Part shown: positions 41,815-49,818 of the stretch, piece after piece | Layout of the letters: each line of letters starts with the position of its first letter | Numbering within the stretch: position 1 is the stretch's first letter | Source of the DNA: Sanguibacter hominis ATCC BAA-789 | GTDB lineage: Bacteria; Actinomycetota; Actinomycetes; Actinomycetales; Cellulomonadaceae | Direction: 5' to 3' | NCBI RefSeq assembly: GCF_012396185.1 | Contig: NZ_JAAXOW010000001.1 | Coordinates: forward strand, 1,116,001 to 1,180,000 | DNA length: 64,000 bases | Made by a program: the position numbers and the translations under genes | Notes under the pieces: generated by a model | The model's database searches: none | Told to the model about the DNA's origin: nothing | What the model saw: only the letters and a program-made list of their open reading frames with translations

Positions 41815-43152
41815 GTGAAAGTCCCCGCACAACCCCCCACCACCTCCGACCTCATGGCGGCTGCGGACAAGGGCGGACGCCTGACCACGATCTTCACCGA
41901 GGCTCAGGGGCTCAACATCACGCGGGACTACCTGCCCTGGGACAAGCTCCGTTTCAAGAACCCCCCGGGCGACCTCACACACGAGGAGTGGTGGCTGGCC
42001 CTCACCTTCGCGCGACGAGCAGTCCGGCGGTCGATCCCGTCGCTCAAGATGATGGACGGGAGCGGCTTTCACTACACCCTCCCCGACGAGGTGCTTCAAG
42101 CGGTCGAATCGATCAACCGAGACGCGAGCGGTGCGATCCGTGTGAGCGAGCTCGTCACCAACCCCGCAACACGCGACCGCTATGTCGTCACCTCTCTGAT
42201 CGAGGAAGCGATCACCTCGAGCCAGCTCGAGGGCGCCGCAACGAGCAGGCGCGACGCCAAGGAGCTTCTCCGCAGCGGGCGCGCACCTCGCGACACCAGC
42301 GAGCGGATGATCCTCAACAACTACCGAGCAATGCAGCACATCGTCGATCTCAGGAACCAACCACTCACACCTGAGCTCGTGTGCGAGATCCACCGGATCG
42401 TCACGGAAGGGACACTCAAGGAGCCGGCGGCGGCGGGCCGCCTTCAGGACGACGACTCGAAGAGGGTCTCAGTCTGGGGCGACGGCGACCAGCTGCTCCA
42501 CCGGCCGCCGCCCGTCGCTGAGCTGCCGGCTCGCCTCGACGCCCTGTGCAAGTTCGCCAACGAGCGCGACTCCGAGACCTATCTGCCGCCGGTACTCCGC
42601 GCGATCGCACTCCACTTCATGATGAGGTTCGACCACTACTTCGAGGACGGCAACGGGCGCACAGCCCGCGCCGTCTTCTACTGGAGCATGCTGAACCAGG
42701 GCTTCTGGTTGACCGAGTTCTTGACGATCTCGCGCATCTTGAGAAGAGCCCCGGCGCAGTACGCCCGATCCTTCCTGCTGACCGAGCAAGACAACGGCGA
42801 CCTCACACACTTCTTCATCTACCACCTTGGCGTGATCCAGCGGGCTATCGCTGACCTGCACGTCTACCTCTCGCAGAAGGCCGCAGCACAGCGTGCAGCG
42901 CAGGTGCTCGCAGCCCAGCAGGGCGACCTGAACACCCGTCAGGTAGCCCTTCTCGGGCGCGCGATCAAGGACCCGGAGGTTCAGTTCAGCGCGCGCTCGC
43001 ACAGCATGAGCCACGGCGTCACCAACGAGACGGCGCGCCAGGACCTGCTCGAGCTCGAACGCCGCGGGTACCTGATCCGCGGTCGAGCTGGTCGACAGCA
43101 CGTCTGGACGCCGGCTCCCGATCTCGAGCAGCAGCTCGCAAGGACAACCTGA
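41815..43152 (+). CDS. Fic-family AMPylase-type protein with C-terminal winged helix
   Basis: The 445-residue protein starts at GTG 41815 after AAGGAG. The Fic motif HYFEDGNGRTAR is at residues 274-285 with the catalytic His. An inhibitory-helix motif SSQLEG lies at about residues 135-140, N-terminal to the core, so it is a class II (auto-inhibited) Fic protein. A Fic-N helical domain comes first. The C-terminal part (SHGVTNETARQDLLELERRG) is a winged helix-turn-helix, probably DNA-binding. Fic proteins move AMP or other groups onto protein hydroxyls. Lower-GC flanks and the repeat pair suggest it was acquired. Confidence 0.9.
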   Translation: MKVPAQPPTTSDLMAAADKGGRLTTIFTEAQGLNITRDYLPWDKLRFKNPPGDLTHEEWWLALTFARRAVRRSIPSLKMMDGSGFHYTLPDEVLQAVESINRDASGAIRVSELVTNPATRDRYVVTSLIEEAITSSQLEGAATSRRDAKELLRSGRAPRDTSERMILNNYRAMQHIVDLRNQPLTPELVCEIHRIVTEGTLKEPAAAGRLQDDDSKRVSVWGDGDQLLHRPPPVAELPARLDALCKFANERDSETYLPPVLRAIALHFMMRFDHYFEDGNGRTARAVFYWSMLNQGFWLTEFLTISRILRRAPAQYARSFLLTEQDNGDLTHFFIYHLGVIQRAIADLHVYLSQKAAAQRAAQVLAAQQGDLNTRQVALLGRAIKDPEVQFSARSHSMSHGVTNETARQDLLELERRGYLIRGRAGRQHVWTPAPDLEQQLARTT

Positions 43153-43163
43153 TCTCAGCGGTT

Positions 43164-43209
43164 CCAACTTCCAGGGAAGTGCAAATCTGGTTGGGAGTTG
43201 GAGTTGGGC
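43164..43209. repeat. Half-site array downstream of fic, related to 41727-41778
   Basis: CCAACTTCCAG at the left and GAGTTGGAGTTGGGC at the right match the ends of the upstream array; the middle differs and is shorter. Tandem TTGG-x-GTTGG half-sites are present. It starts 11 bp after the fic stop codon. Confidence 0.6.
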
Positions 43210-43275
43210 TCGACCTCCTCGTCTAGCCCGGCGATCGACCTGAAATCGCGGACGCAGGCGCGCCTGCACGATGAC

Positions 43276-43316
43276 GACGCCCCGCCAGTCCGCGACGTGC
43301 GGACGGACGGGGCGTC
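43276..43316. terminator. Terminator between fic and the second surface protein
   Basis: The stem GACGCCCCG pairs with CGGGGCGTC, with a second inner stem GTCCGC/GCGGAC. It lies 14 bp after the stop of the minus-strand surface-protein gene and can serve both convergent genes. Confidence 0.8.
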
Positions 43317-43330
43317 GATCAGTCCCGGGA

Positions 43331-46081
43331 TCAGGCCGTTCGGCGCCGCCAGACGAGCAGCAGCGCACCACCAGCGACGAACAGCAGCGAGAGCGCCGCC
43401 AGCCCGCCGACCTCCGCACCCGTGACAGGCAGCTCGTCGCTCTCAGCCCCGCCGTCAGAGTCGCCGTCGGCGTCACCGTCCGGCACGACGTCGTCGGACG
43501 GGTCCTCCGGAGTGTCGTCCGTCGGCGTGCTCGTCGGCTCGTCGACCGGCTCATCCGTCGGCGTCGGCGTGGGCGTCGGCTCATCTGTGGGCGGCACCGT
43601 CGGCGTCGGCACGACCACCGGCTGCGCCGCGACCTGGACACGAACGGTCCGCACGACCGAGGCGACCGCGTTCGTCGCCCGCACAGCGACGTCATACGTG
43701 CCAGCAGCGAGCTGGCCCGACACCGTGCCCGTCCCGTCGCCGTGGTCCACGAGCGCGAGCCCCGTCACCGCCTGCGGTGCCACCGCGGACAGGCTCGCGA
43801 CCAGGTCAGCCCCACTCACGGCAGCACCGCCCCCCGGGAGACCTGCGGCGACCGACGTCACCGACTCGAGCGTGAGCGTCGGCACCGGCGTCCCACCGAA
43901 CGCGAGCGTGAGACCCACCGGGCCGCCAGCCGGAACCCGGAACGGGTCCGCAGGCGTGCCCGTGCCGGTGACGGACGTCCCCGGCTTCACGGTCTCCGGC
44001 ACGGGTGCGCGCTGGATCGTCAGCCGCACCGTGCCGCTGCCAGCGAGGGACGACGCGCCCCACGCATCGACCGTCGCGCCGTCAGGCAGCGTGACGACAA
44101 GATCCCCGTCAACAGCACCCGGCGCCAACGTCACGTCGACCCGGTAGCCGCCCGCGGTCGCGGCGACCGCGACGTCCGCGACGTCGACGCCCGAGGTCAC
44201 GACGTCGTCAGCCGTCAGCACGTCCGCGCCCGCGGTCGGGCGCTGCCCGTCCGCATCCTGCACGACGTCGAACGACACCGTCGCACCCTCGACGACCGTC
44301 TGCACCGCCCCGCCGGACGGCGTGACCACCGTCGTCGCGCGCGGCGCGCCAACCTCGACCTGGATCGTCTTGGAAACCGTGCCGAACTCGTTCGCCGCGT
44401 ACACGACGACGTCGAACACGCCACGAGCGGTCGGCGTCCCCTGGAGGGAGAGAGAGCTCCCGGACAAACTGATGGTCATCCCAGGAACGCTGCCCAGGAT
44501 CGGGCCCAGGCTCGTCGCTCCGACGTGGGATGCGAACACCACGTCCGCCGCACGGCCGGCGCGCAGGCTCACAGGCACCTCGGTCACGGCCGGCACGAGG
44601 CCGACCTGGATCGACACGGGGGTGCGGCTCGTCACGACGGTGTCGGGGCCGACCGTCCGGCTGATCACCAGCTCAGACACGTGAGTGCCCAGCGCCGGAG
44701 CGGAGCCCGAGAACTTCACGCCCTGCCCCTCACGCGCAACCGTCACGCCCGGGATGGCCGGGGAGAGCGCGACGTCCGAGTCAGTCCCGAACCCCGTCAC
44801 CGGGACCAGGCGCTCGACGGACGCATCCCGCTGCACGACGAGGCTCACCGGCGCGACGCTCGTCGCCCCGACCACGTCCAGGGTGAAGGCCTTGGTGCGG
44901 CTCACCCCGTAACCATCGACCGCAGTGACACTGAAGCTGAACGACCCCACGGCTGACACAGCGCCCACCAGTACCCCCGCAGGGGAGAGCGCAGCCCCGG
45001 CCGGGAGCGCGCCGCTCATGATCGTGTGAGTGACACCTGACTCGCCCTGCGCCTGCGTCCACGTCCCCAACGAGCCCGTGATGACGCTGCCTGCGAGCAC
45101 CGCGCGCTGCGTCGGGCCGCTCCACGACGGGGCGGCCGCCAAGCGCACGCGGTGCGTCAGCGACGCCTGCGCGTTCTGCTGACCCCACGTGTCCGTCACT
45201 GCCCCGGCCGGGATCGTGACGGTGAGGTCCTGCGTGCCCGTGCCGGCCCCGAGCCGGGTCGTGACCCTGATCGTGCTCGGGCCCGTGACGACGGTGGTCG
45301 TGCCTGTCCCGCCGGCGACCGACACCACGGAGGCGCTCAGGTCGACGAGCGACGCCTGAGACGCCCCGGAGCGGAACACGACGTCGAAGCTTGTCTCGCC
45401 GCCGTCCGCACCGACGACTGCCGGTGTCGCCGTCGCGATCACCGGAGCGGGGACGGCCGGGCGGGCGCCGCCGAGCGGCGTCGACGTGATCCCCGCGACC
45501 CGCAGCGTCACGGCGGGCGCGGTCGCGTTGCCGTCGCCGTGCATGAACATGACCTGCAGCGTCGTGATGTCTCTGAGGTCCGCCGTGCCCTTGAAGCAGG
45601 CAGTCTGACCGGGTGAGCAGTCGTAGTTGAAGACGAAGCCGTGGCTCGGCGTCGCGCCGATGCCCGAGTTGTAGCTGCTGGACCTGCCGCTGCTGTCCGT
45701 CACGATCGCCGAGATCGCGACGGCGGTATAGCCAGCGCCGCCCTGGATGTCGAGAAGGTCGAGGAAGAGCTGGCCGTTGGTCGTGTCCTTCAGGTTCGTC
45801 GGACCCATCGCGTACGTGAGGGTGACGGTCGGCACCGAGCCGTTGCCAGCCAGCTTCTCCAGCTTGATGTTGCCCGTGCCGCCGCTCTGCGTGAACGTCG
45901 AGTTGCCAGCGACCTCGTACGACCGCGTGCCGCGGACCGTCCCTGAGAAGTCGTCGAAGGCGATGGCGCCCGCTGCGGATGCCGGCGCTGCGACCGGGAG
46001 CGCGACCACACCGGCCGCGAGGGCGAGGGTCGTGACGAGCAGGGCCCGGATCGCTCGTGATGTCCTGCTGGTGACCTGCAT
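43331..46081 (-). CDS. LPVTG-anchored surface protein with Ig-like repeats
   Basis: The start is ATG 46081, preceded by GGGGAG. The 916-residue protein has a signal peptide (residues 1-38, ending ASAAG). An N-terminal beta-rich domain (about residues 38-190) contains DDFSGTVRGTRSYEV and may be carbohydrate- or ligand-binding. A putative Ig domain (He_PIG-like, with IMSGALPAGAALSPAGVLVG) and further Ig-like repeats follow. A Thr/Pro/Asp/Glu-rich linker leads to the sorting signal LPVTG (about residue 884), a hydrophobic helix and an RRRTA tail. It is likely a cell-wall adhesin or binding protein. It is not related in order of domains to the 2324-residue protein. Confidence 0.85.
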   Translation of the reverse strand: MQVTSRTSRAIRALLVTTLALAAGVVALPVAAPASAAGAIAFDDFSGTVRGTRSYEVAGNSTFTQSGGTGNIKLEKLAGNGSVPTVTLTYAMGPTNLKDTTNGQLFLDLLDIQGGAGYTAVAISAIVTDSSGRSSSYNSGIGATPSHGFVFNYDCSPGQTACFKGTADLRDITTLQVMFMHGDGNATAPAVTLRVAGITSTPLGGARPAVPAPVIATATPAVVGADGGETSFDVVFRSGASQASLVDLSASVVSVAGGTGTTTVVTGPSTIRVTTRLGAGTGTQDLTVTIPAGAVTDTWGQQNAQASLTHRVRLAAAPSWSGPTQRAVLAGSVITGSLGTWTQAQGESGVTHTIMSGALPAGAALSPAGVLVGAVSAVGSFSFSVTAVDGYGVSRTKAFTLDVVGATSVAPVSLVVQRDASVERLVPVTGFGTDSDVALSPAIPGVTVAREGQGVKFSGSAPALGTHVSELVISRTVGPDTVVTSRTPVSIQVGLVPAVTEVPVSLRAGRAADVVFASHVGATSLGPILGSVPGMTISLSGSSLSLQGTPTARGVFDVVVYAANEFGTVSKTIQVEVGAPRATTVVTPSGGAVQTVVEGATVSFDVVQDADGQRPTAGADVLTADDVVTSGVDVADVAVAATAGGYRVDVTLAPGAVDGDLVVTLPDGATVDAWGASSLAGSGTVRLTIQRAPVPETVKPGTSVTGTGTPADPFRVPAGGPVGLTLAFGGTPVPTLTLESVTSVAAGLPGGGAAVSGADLVASLSAVAPQAVTGLALVDHGDGTGTVSGQLAAGTYDVAVRATNAVASVVRTVRVQVAAQPVVVPTPTVPPTDEPTPTPTPTDEPVDEPTSTPTDDTPEDPSDDVVPDGDADGDSDGGAESDELPVTGAEVGGLAALSLLFVAGGALLLVWRRRTA

Positions 46082-46096
46082 GTTCTCCCCGGTTCG

Positions 46097-46109
46097 TGAC
46101 ACTGTGTCA
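46097..46109. promoter_or_regulatory. Odd palindrome in the leader of the LPVTG gene
   Basis: TGACACTGTGTCA is symmetric around its central base. It lies 16-28 bp before the ATG of the surface-protein gene, in its 5' leader. It could be an operator or bind a repressor. Confidence 0.4.
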
Positions 46110-46143
46110 GGTGACGGCCAAGGTTCCCACACGACGACGCCCG

Positions 46144-46173
46144 CGTATACCCCCCAAGCGGACTTGGTGCCAA
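46144..46173 (-). promoter_or_regulatory. Candidate promoter with palindrome in the spacer
   Basis: On the minus strand TTGGCA (46168-46173) and TATACG (46144-46149) are 18 bp apart, a good vegetative sigma-factor spacing. The spacer holds the inverted repeat CCAAG-CGGA-CTTGG (46154-46167). It is about 65 bp upstream of the surface-protein ATG. Confidence 0.55.
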
Positions 46174-46202
46174 CAGATAGGGCGATACTCACGAGCCGTA
46201 CG

Positions 46203-46646
46203 TCACAGCGCGGACGCGACGATCGCTCTCTCCCCCGCCGAAGCACGCCCGAGGTAGCGGCGGAACGCCGATCTCCGCACGGACAGGCACGGGTCCGCTC
46301 CACGACGCTCCGCGATCTGCATCCAGCTCCGGCGCCCCGCGACGCGGCCGGTCCACCCGCTCGTGTCGACCGGCACGTAACGGTCGTCGCCCGTCCGGTC
46401 GCGCGACGTCACGTACAGGACGCGCACCGTGCGCCAGCTCCGACCGACGACGTAGCACGGCCGGTCCTTGCTCCCGGCACCCTCACGGAACGGGACGTCC
46501 GCCATCCAGAACTCACCCGGTCGCGGACCCCCGCGCCTGACGATCACCAGCAGCGCGACCACGACGACGACGACCGCCGGGATCAGCCACCCCGCACCGC
46601 GCACCAGGTCGAGTGCCGAGCTCATCCGCGTCTCAAGTTCCCCCAT
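46203..46646 (-). CDS. TM-anchored PemK/MazF-like protein
   Basis: The protein of about 147 residues has one N-terminal TM helix (LIPAVVVVVVALLVIV) and a PemK-like domain starting GEFWMADVPF and running through DRPCYVV, RVLYVTSRDRTGDDRYVP and SWMQIAERRG. PemK/MazF toxins cleave RNA; TM-anchored versions are common in Actinobacteria and no antitoxin gene is adjacent, so toxin activity is uncertain. Start choice is open: GTG 46652, ATG 46646 and ATG 46625 are in frame. A 73-nt copy exists at 41628. Confidence 0.7.
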   Translation of the reverse strand: MGELETRMSSALDLVRGAGWLIPAVVVVVVALLVIVRRGGPRPGEFWMADVPFREGAGSKDRPCYVVGRSWRTVRVLYVTSRDRTGDDRYVPVDTSGWTGRVAGRRSWMQIAERRGADPCLSVRRSAFRRYLGRASAGERAIVASAL

Positions 46647-46659
46647 GAACACCGAGGCT

Positions 46660-46834
46660 AGCGCCCGCGCGCCTCGCCCCGGACACGAACCGCTTCTTGT
46701 AGATCGCCTTGGACACGCTGGTCACGGTGATCGTCGCGGGCGTCAGCGCGAACGGCTTCGTCACCTTCGTGGTGCGGACCTTCGAGGCGGTCAGGACCGC
46801 CTTCGGTGCGGCCTTCGCGGCCGCGAGCCCGCGC
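46660..46834 (-). pseudogene. Coding-like remnant, possibly the end of a secreted protein
   Basis: On the minus strand a frame just after a stop reads KAAPKAVLTASKVRTTKVT and continues to AIYKKRFVSGARRAGA with GC in almost all third positions. It has no start and runs out into the start region of the PemK-like gene. The Lys/Thr/Val/Ser-rich style resembles the C-terminal part of actinobacterial surface proteins. It is probably a decayed gene end. Confidence 0.3.
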
Positions 46835-46905
46835 GGTCACACGCGCCTCACGCGTCCCACGACGCAACGATCACCAATCCCGCGCACGTGCGGCAGCATG
46901 AACGC

Positions 46906-47646
46906 ATGAGCGACGCCGCCTACCCGCCCGAGCCCTGGTTCCTCGCCGGTCAGATGCTCGTCTCGACGTTCCTCGTCGAGCCCGGCGACATCCCGGGCCT
47001 GGACGCCGCGCTCCCCGATGGTCATCGGCTCGTGCTGGCGTGCGGGCGCGCCGTCGTCGGCGTCGCGTCGGTGACGTACGGCGCCCGCGAGATGCTCCAG
47101 TACGACGAGCTGCTCGTCGGCGTCCTCACCCACGCGCGCGGCGCGCTGCGCGTGACGATCCCGCAGATCTGGGTGTCCACCGAGCAGTCTGCGGCTGGCG
47201 GGCGCGAGCTGTGGGCCATCCCCAAGCACGTCGCGACGTTCACCCCGGACGGCGCGCTGCTCGCCGCGCCCGGCTCGGGGCCGGGCGGCAGCCGCGTCGC
47301 CGCGCCGGTACCGGAGCGCGACCCGCACCGGCGGGGCGTCAGTGCGCAGGTCAGGCTGCCCGACGGCGCCCCGATCCTCCGCCTCGCCGCGCACCTCGGC
47401 GCACGGCTGCTTCCCCGCCTCCCCCTCACGCTCACGACCGCCCAGCGCGCGCTTGCCGACCATGCCGGCTCCGGCGTCGGCTCGATCACGTCGCGCAACC
47501 GCGTCCACGCGGACGTCCGGTGCGTCCGCGTCCGCTGGGACGTCGCGCGCCCAGGCCCGCTCGCCTGGCTCGCGGGCCACCGCCCGCTGCTCTCGCTCGC
47601 TCTGACCGACGCCGTCATCACGTTCGGCCGCGACGTCCGCCGCTGA
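46906..47646 (+). CDS. Acetoacetate-decarboxylase-family (ADC-like) protein
   Basis: The 246-residue protein resembles ADC-like enzymes. A starting PEPWFLAGQMLVSTF and a mid-protein SVTYGAREMLQYDELLVG region are followed by IPQIWVSTEQSAAGGRELW, the latter containing the conserved Glu/Arg-rich strand. The catalytic Lys of true acetoacetate decarboxylase is replaced or not obvious: a Lys occurs in AIPKHVATF at the expected position. Substrate unknown. ATG 46906 is chosen because a longer frame upstream is not coding-like. Confidence 0.7.
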   Translation: MSDAAYPPEPWFLAGQMLVSTFLVEPGDIPGLDAALPDGHRLVLACGRAVVGVASVTYGAREMLQYDELLVGVLTHARGALRVTIPQIWVSTEQSAAGGRELWAIPKHVATFTPDGALLAAPGSGPGGSRVAAPVPERDPHRRGVSAQVRLPDGAPILRLAAHLGARLLPRLPLTLTTAQRALADHAGSGVGSITSRNRVHADVRCVRVRWDVARPGPLAWLAGHRPLLSLALTDAVITFGRDVRR

Positions 47647-47746
47647 GGGCACGGACCGGGGCCTCCTCCGGCAAGCCGCTGCGCCGTCCCGCCCGGCGCC
47701 ACGAGCCTCTGGCGCCACCAGCCCGCTCCGCCCGCCGCGGCCCAGC

Positions 47747-47823
47747 GCCGAGGTCGTGAGTTCCGCCCCGAGGTCGGCAGCTACGACTCACGCCTTCGGC
47801 ACCAAAGTCACGACCTCGGTGGC
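47747..47823. repeat. Intergenic palindromic repeat, family C (about 77 bp)
   Basis: It starts GCCGAGGTCGTGAGTTCC and ends near TCACGACCTCGG; an inner CCGAGGTCGG arm (near 47768) is present. The size and the arm-TTCC-arm-loop-arms order match families A and B although the arm sequence differs. It lies between the ADC-like gene and the convergent tocopherol-cyclase-like gene. Confidence 0.65.
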
Positions 47824-47856
47824 GCCTGGGCCCGCGCCGGGCTCAGGCCCCGGGAC

Positions 47857-48906
47857 CTACGCGTCCCGCCCGGCCGCGTCCCGGCGGGCGAGCTCGGCCG
47901 CCGCGCGGTCGAGCCCACCGTGCTCCAGCCCGGCCGTGTTCGACGTCGCCTGCCACACCCTCCGCCCGCCCCGCCGGACGCGCACGCGCATTCGCCCACC
48001 CAGGTGCTCGATCGCGCCGGGCACGTTGCGCCGCTCCGCAGGCAGCGGGACGGGGAGCACGTGGGCGTCGTCGAGCGGCGCATCCGCACGCACCTCGACC
48101 TCCCACCGCCCCGACCGCCCGTGCAGCAGCCACTCCTCGTCCGTGACCCGCGCCCGCACGGGGGACGTCCCGGGGTTGCCGAGCCGCAGCAGGGTGCCGT
48201 CGGGCAGCAGCACGACGAGCCCCGTCACCTCGGTCCGCAACGGGCCGGCGTGCACCTGTCCACCGGCGAACGCGACGCACGCGTCGGAGCCGTCGTCGAA
48301 CGCCTGCGCCTGCCCCCACCACCACGACTCGGGGAAGCCGCCACGCCCCCAGTTCTTCTCCGCGTAGACGCTCGCGCCGTCGAGGTTCCACACCTCACCG
48401 CCGACGACGGCGCTCCCTTGCGCGGTCCCGCCCAGCAGCCAGGGGTGCCAGTACTGGTTGAGACCTGGGACCGTCTGGAAGATGCTCGACCCGCCGAAGC
48501 GGGCACGCGGCCACGGCCGCGAGGCGAGGATCGTCGCGTCGATGCGGGCGTCAGGGTTGAGGTGGACGTGCAGCTCGTCGGCCCAGCCGCGGAACGCGTC
48601 ACCGGCGACGACGCCGAGTCCGTGCGGGTCGGCCGCACCGGTCGGGTGCTCGGCCTGGAAGAGCGTGCCGCCGGGATAAGCAGCGAGGCCGAGCGTCGCC
48701 CAGTGCTGCTCCGACGGCCCGAAGACCGCCGACGCGCTGGACCGGTCCCGCGGTAGCGGGCCAGCGCGGTTCACGCCCGCGAGCGCGATGAGCGCGCGCC
48801 CGTCGAGCAGCGTGAACCGCCAGAAGTAGCCCTCCATCGCGACGCCGTGCGCCGCGAGCAGGTTGCCGAACGGTCGGTCAGCGCCAGACTCCCGATACCA
48901 CCCCAT
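47857..48906 (-). CDS. Tocopherol-cyclase-family (PF14249-like) protein
   Basis: The 349-residue protein has the hallmark sequence of the tocopherol cyclase family: YAEKNWGRGGFPESWWWGQ, near residue 190. Leading Trp-rich strands such as GYFWRF and a terminal basic region (RVRRGGRRVW) fit the beta-barrel fold. Bacterial relatives of this family are uncharacterised and are not expected to make tocopherol. The natural substrate is probably a lipid or terpenoid. No TM segment or signal peptide is seen. Confidence 0.75.
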   Translation of the reverse strand: MGWYRESGADRPFGNLLAAHGVAMEGYFWRFTLLDGRALIALAGVNRAGPLPRDRSSASAVFGPSEQHWATLGLAAYPGGTLFQAEHPTGAADPHGLGVVAGDAFRGWADELHVHLNPDARIDATILASRPWPRARFGGSSIFQTVPGLNQYWHPWLLGGTAQGSAVVGGEVWNLDGASVYAEKNWGRGGFPESWWWGQAQAFDDGSDACVAFAGGQVHAGPLRTEVTGLVVLLPDGTLLRLGNPGTSPVRARVTDEEWLLHGRSGRWEVEVRADAPLDDAHVLPVPLPAERRNVPGAIEHLGGRMRVRVRRGGRRVWQATSNTAGLEHGGLDRAAAELARRDAAGRDA

Positions 48907-48981
48907 GCTGGGACGCTACGGCGACCGGGTGCGGATGGCGACCGGTAGCGGCCCCGCCGGGACGCGGCGCGCCGCCCGCCC

Positions 48982-49102
48982 GCGAGTCCGTCACTCCCAG
49001 CCCGACTCCGTCAGTCGCAACCGACGGACTCGGTCGGAACTGACGGACTCAGCAGCCCGGCCCGGTCGGCACCCGACGGACTCGGCCGGGACTGACGGAG
49101 CC
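48982..49102. repeat. Intergenic palindromic repeat, family B, copy 2 (long form)
   Basis: Arms GAGTCCGTC and GACTCCGTC are followed by inverted arms ACCGACGGACTCGG and TGACGGACTC. A second set, CCGACGGACTCGG and TGACGGAG, follows to about 49102. The first 70 bp match the copy at 9113 in layout. It lies in the gap between the divergent tail of the tocopherol-cyclase-like gene region and the PCMT gene. Confidence 0.75.
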
Positions 49103-49212
49103 GGCGCCTGCACGCGCCCGGCGCGTGGCGCCTGCACGCGCGCGGCGCGGCGCGGGGCCGCCGCGGGGTCGGCGCGGCCGCGAGCCGCGCTCAGCGCGCC
49201 CGGCGCGGGGCC

Positions 49213-49779
49213 TCACTCTTCGCGCAGCGGGACGAACGTGTAGGCGCCGTGCTGCTCGACGCGCAGGTCGTCCCCCACGCGGTCGACGACCGTCATCCGG
49301 CCGCGCACGGGGACGACCATGCGTCCTCCGTCGGCGAGCTGCGCGACGAGCGCGGCGGGCACGTCGAGCGCTTCGGCGGAGACGAGGATGCGGTCGTACG
49401 GGCCGTCGTCGGGCCAGCCGAGGCGGCCGGGGACGGCCTGCTGGACGCGCGGTGCGAGGTCCCCGAGGAGTGCGGTGAGGTTGCGGCGCGCGAACGTCAC
49501 GAGCGCGGGCTCGAGCTCGACGCCGACGACCGTCCCGCCGGGCGTCACCAGATGGTCGAGGAGGGCGAGGGTCCACCCGGAGCCGGAACCGACGTCGAGC
49601 ACCGCGTGCCCGGGCCGCGCACCCAGGAGGCGCAGCATCGTGGCGACCGTGGTCGGCTGCGAGCACGTCGCTCCGTGGCCGATGCCGAGCGGGACGTCGA
49701 GCCCCGCGCGCTCACGCTGCGTCGGCGGCAGGAACTCCCGCCGCTCGATCGCGTGCATCGCCTCGCCAACCCGGTCCAT
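49213..49779 (-). CDS. Protein-L-isoaspartate O-methyltransferase family protein
   Basis: The 188-residue protein has the PCMT pattern: MDRVGEAMHAIERREFLP at the start, GIGHGATCSQPTTVATML, then SAM-binding VLDVGSGSGWTLALL, GVELEPALVTFARRNL and DRILVSAEALDVP. It would methylate isoaspartyl or related carboxyls in damaged proteins. It is short for PCMT (usually 205-220) but complete in its core. It is read from the minus strand, in line with the permease gene further upstream (start 40 bp beyond the stop of that gene). Confidence 0.85.
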   Translation of the reverse strand: MDRVGEAMHAIERREFLPPTQRERAGLDVPLGIGHGATCSQPTTVATMLRLLGARPGHAVLDVGSGSGWTLALLDHLVTPGGTVVGVELEPALVTFARRNLTALLGDLAPRVQQAVPGRLGWPDDGPYDRILVSAEALDVPAALVAQLADGGRMVVPVRGRMTVVDRVGDDLRVEQHGAYTFVPLREE

Positions 49780-49818
49780 GGCTTGTGCGACTGCCGCGCC
49801 GGATGCCTCCCCCGACGC

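Noticed and set aside
49213-49779. Link between the family B repeat and the PCMT gene as a regulatory element
   Set aside because: The repeat lies 110 bp beyond the stop of PCMT and is not in its promoter.
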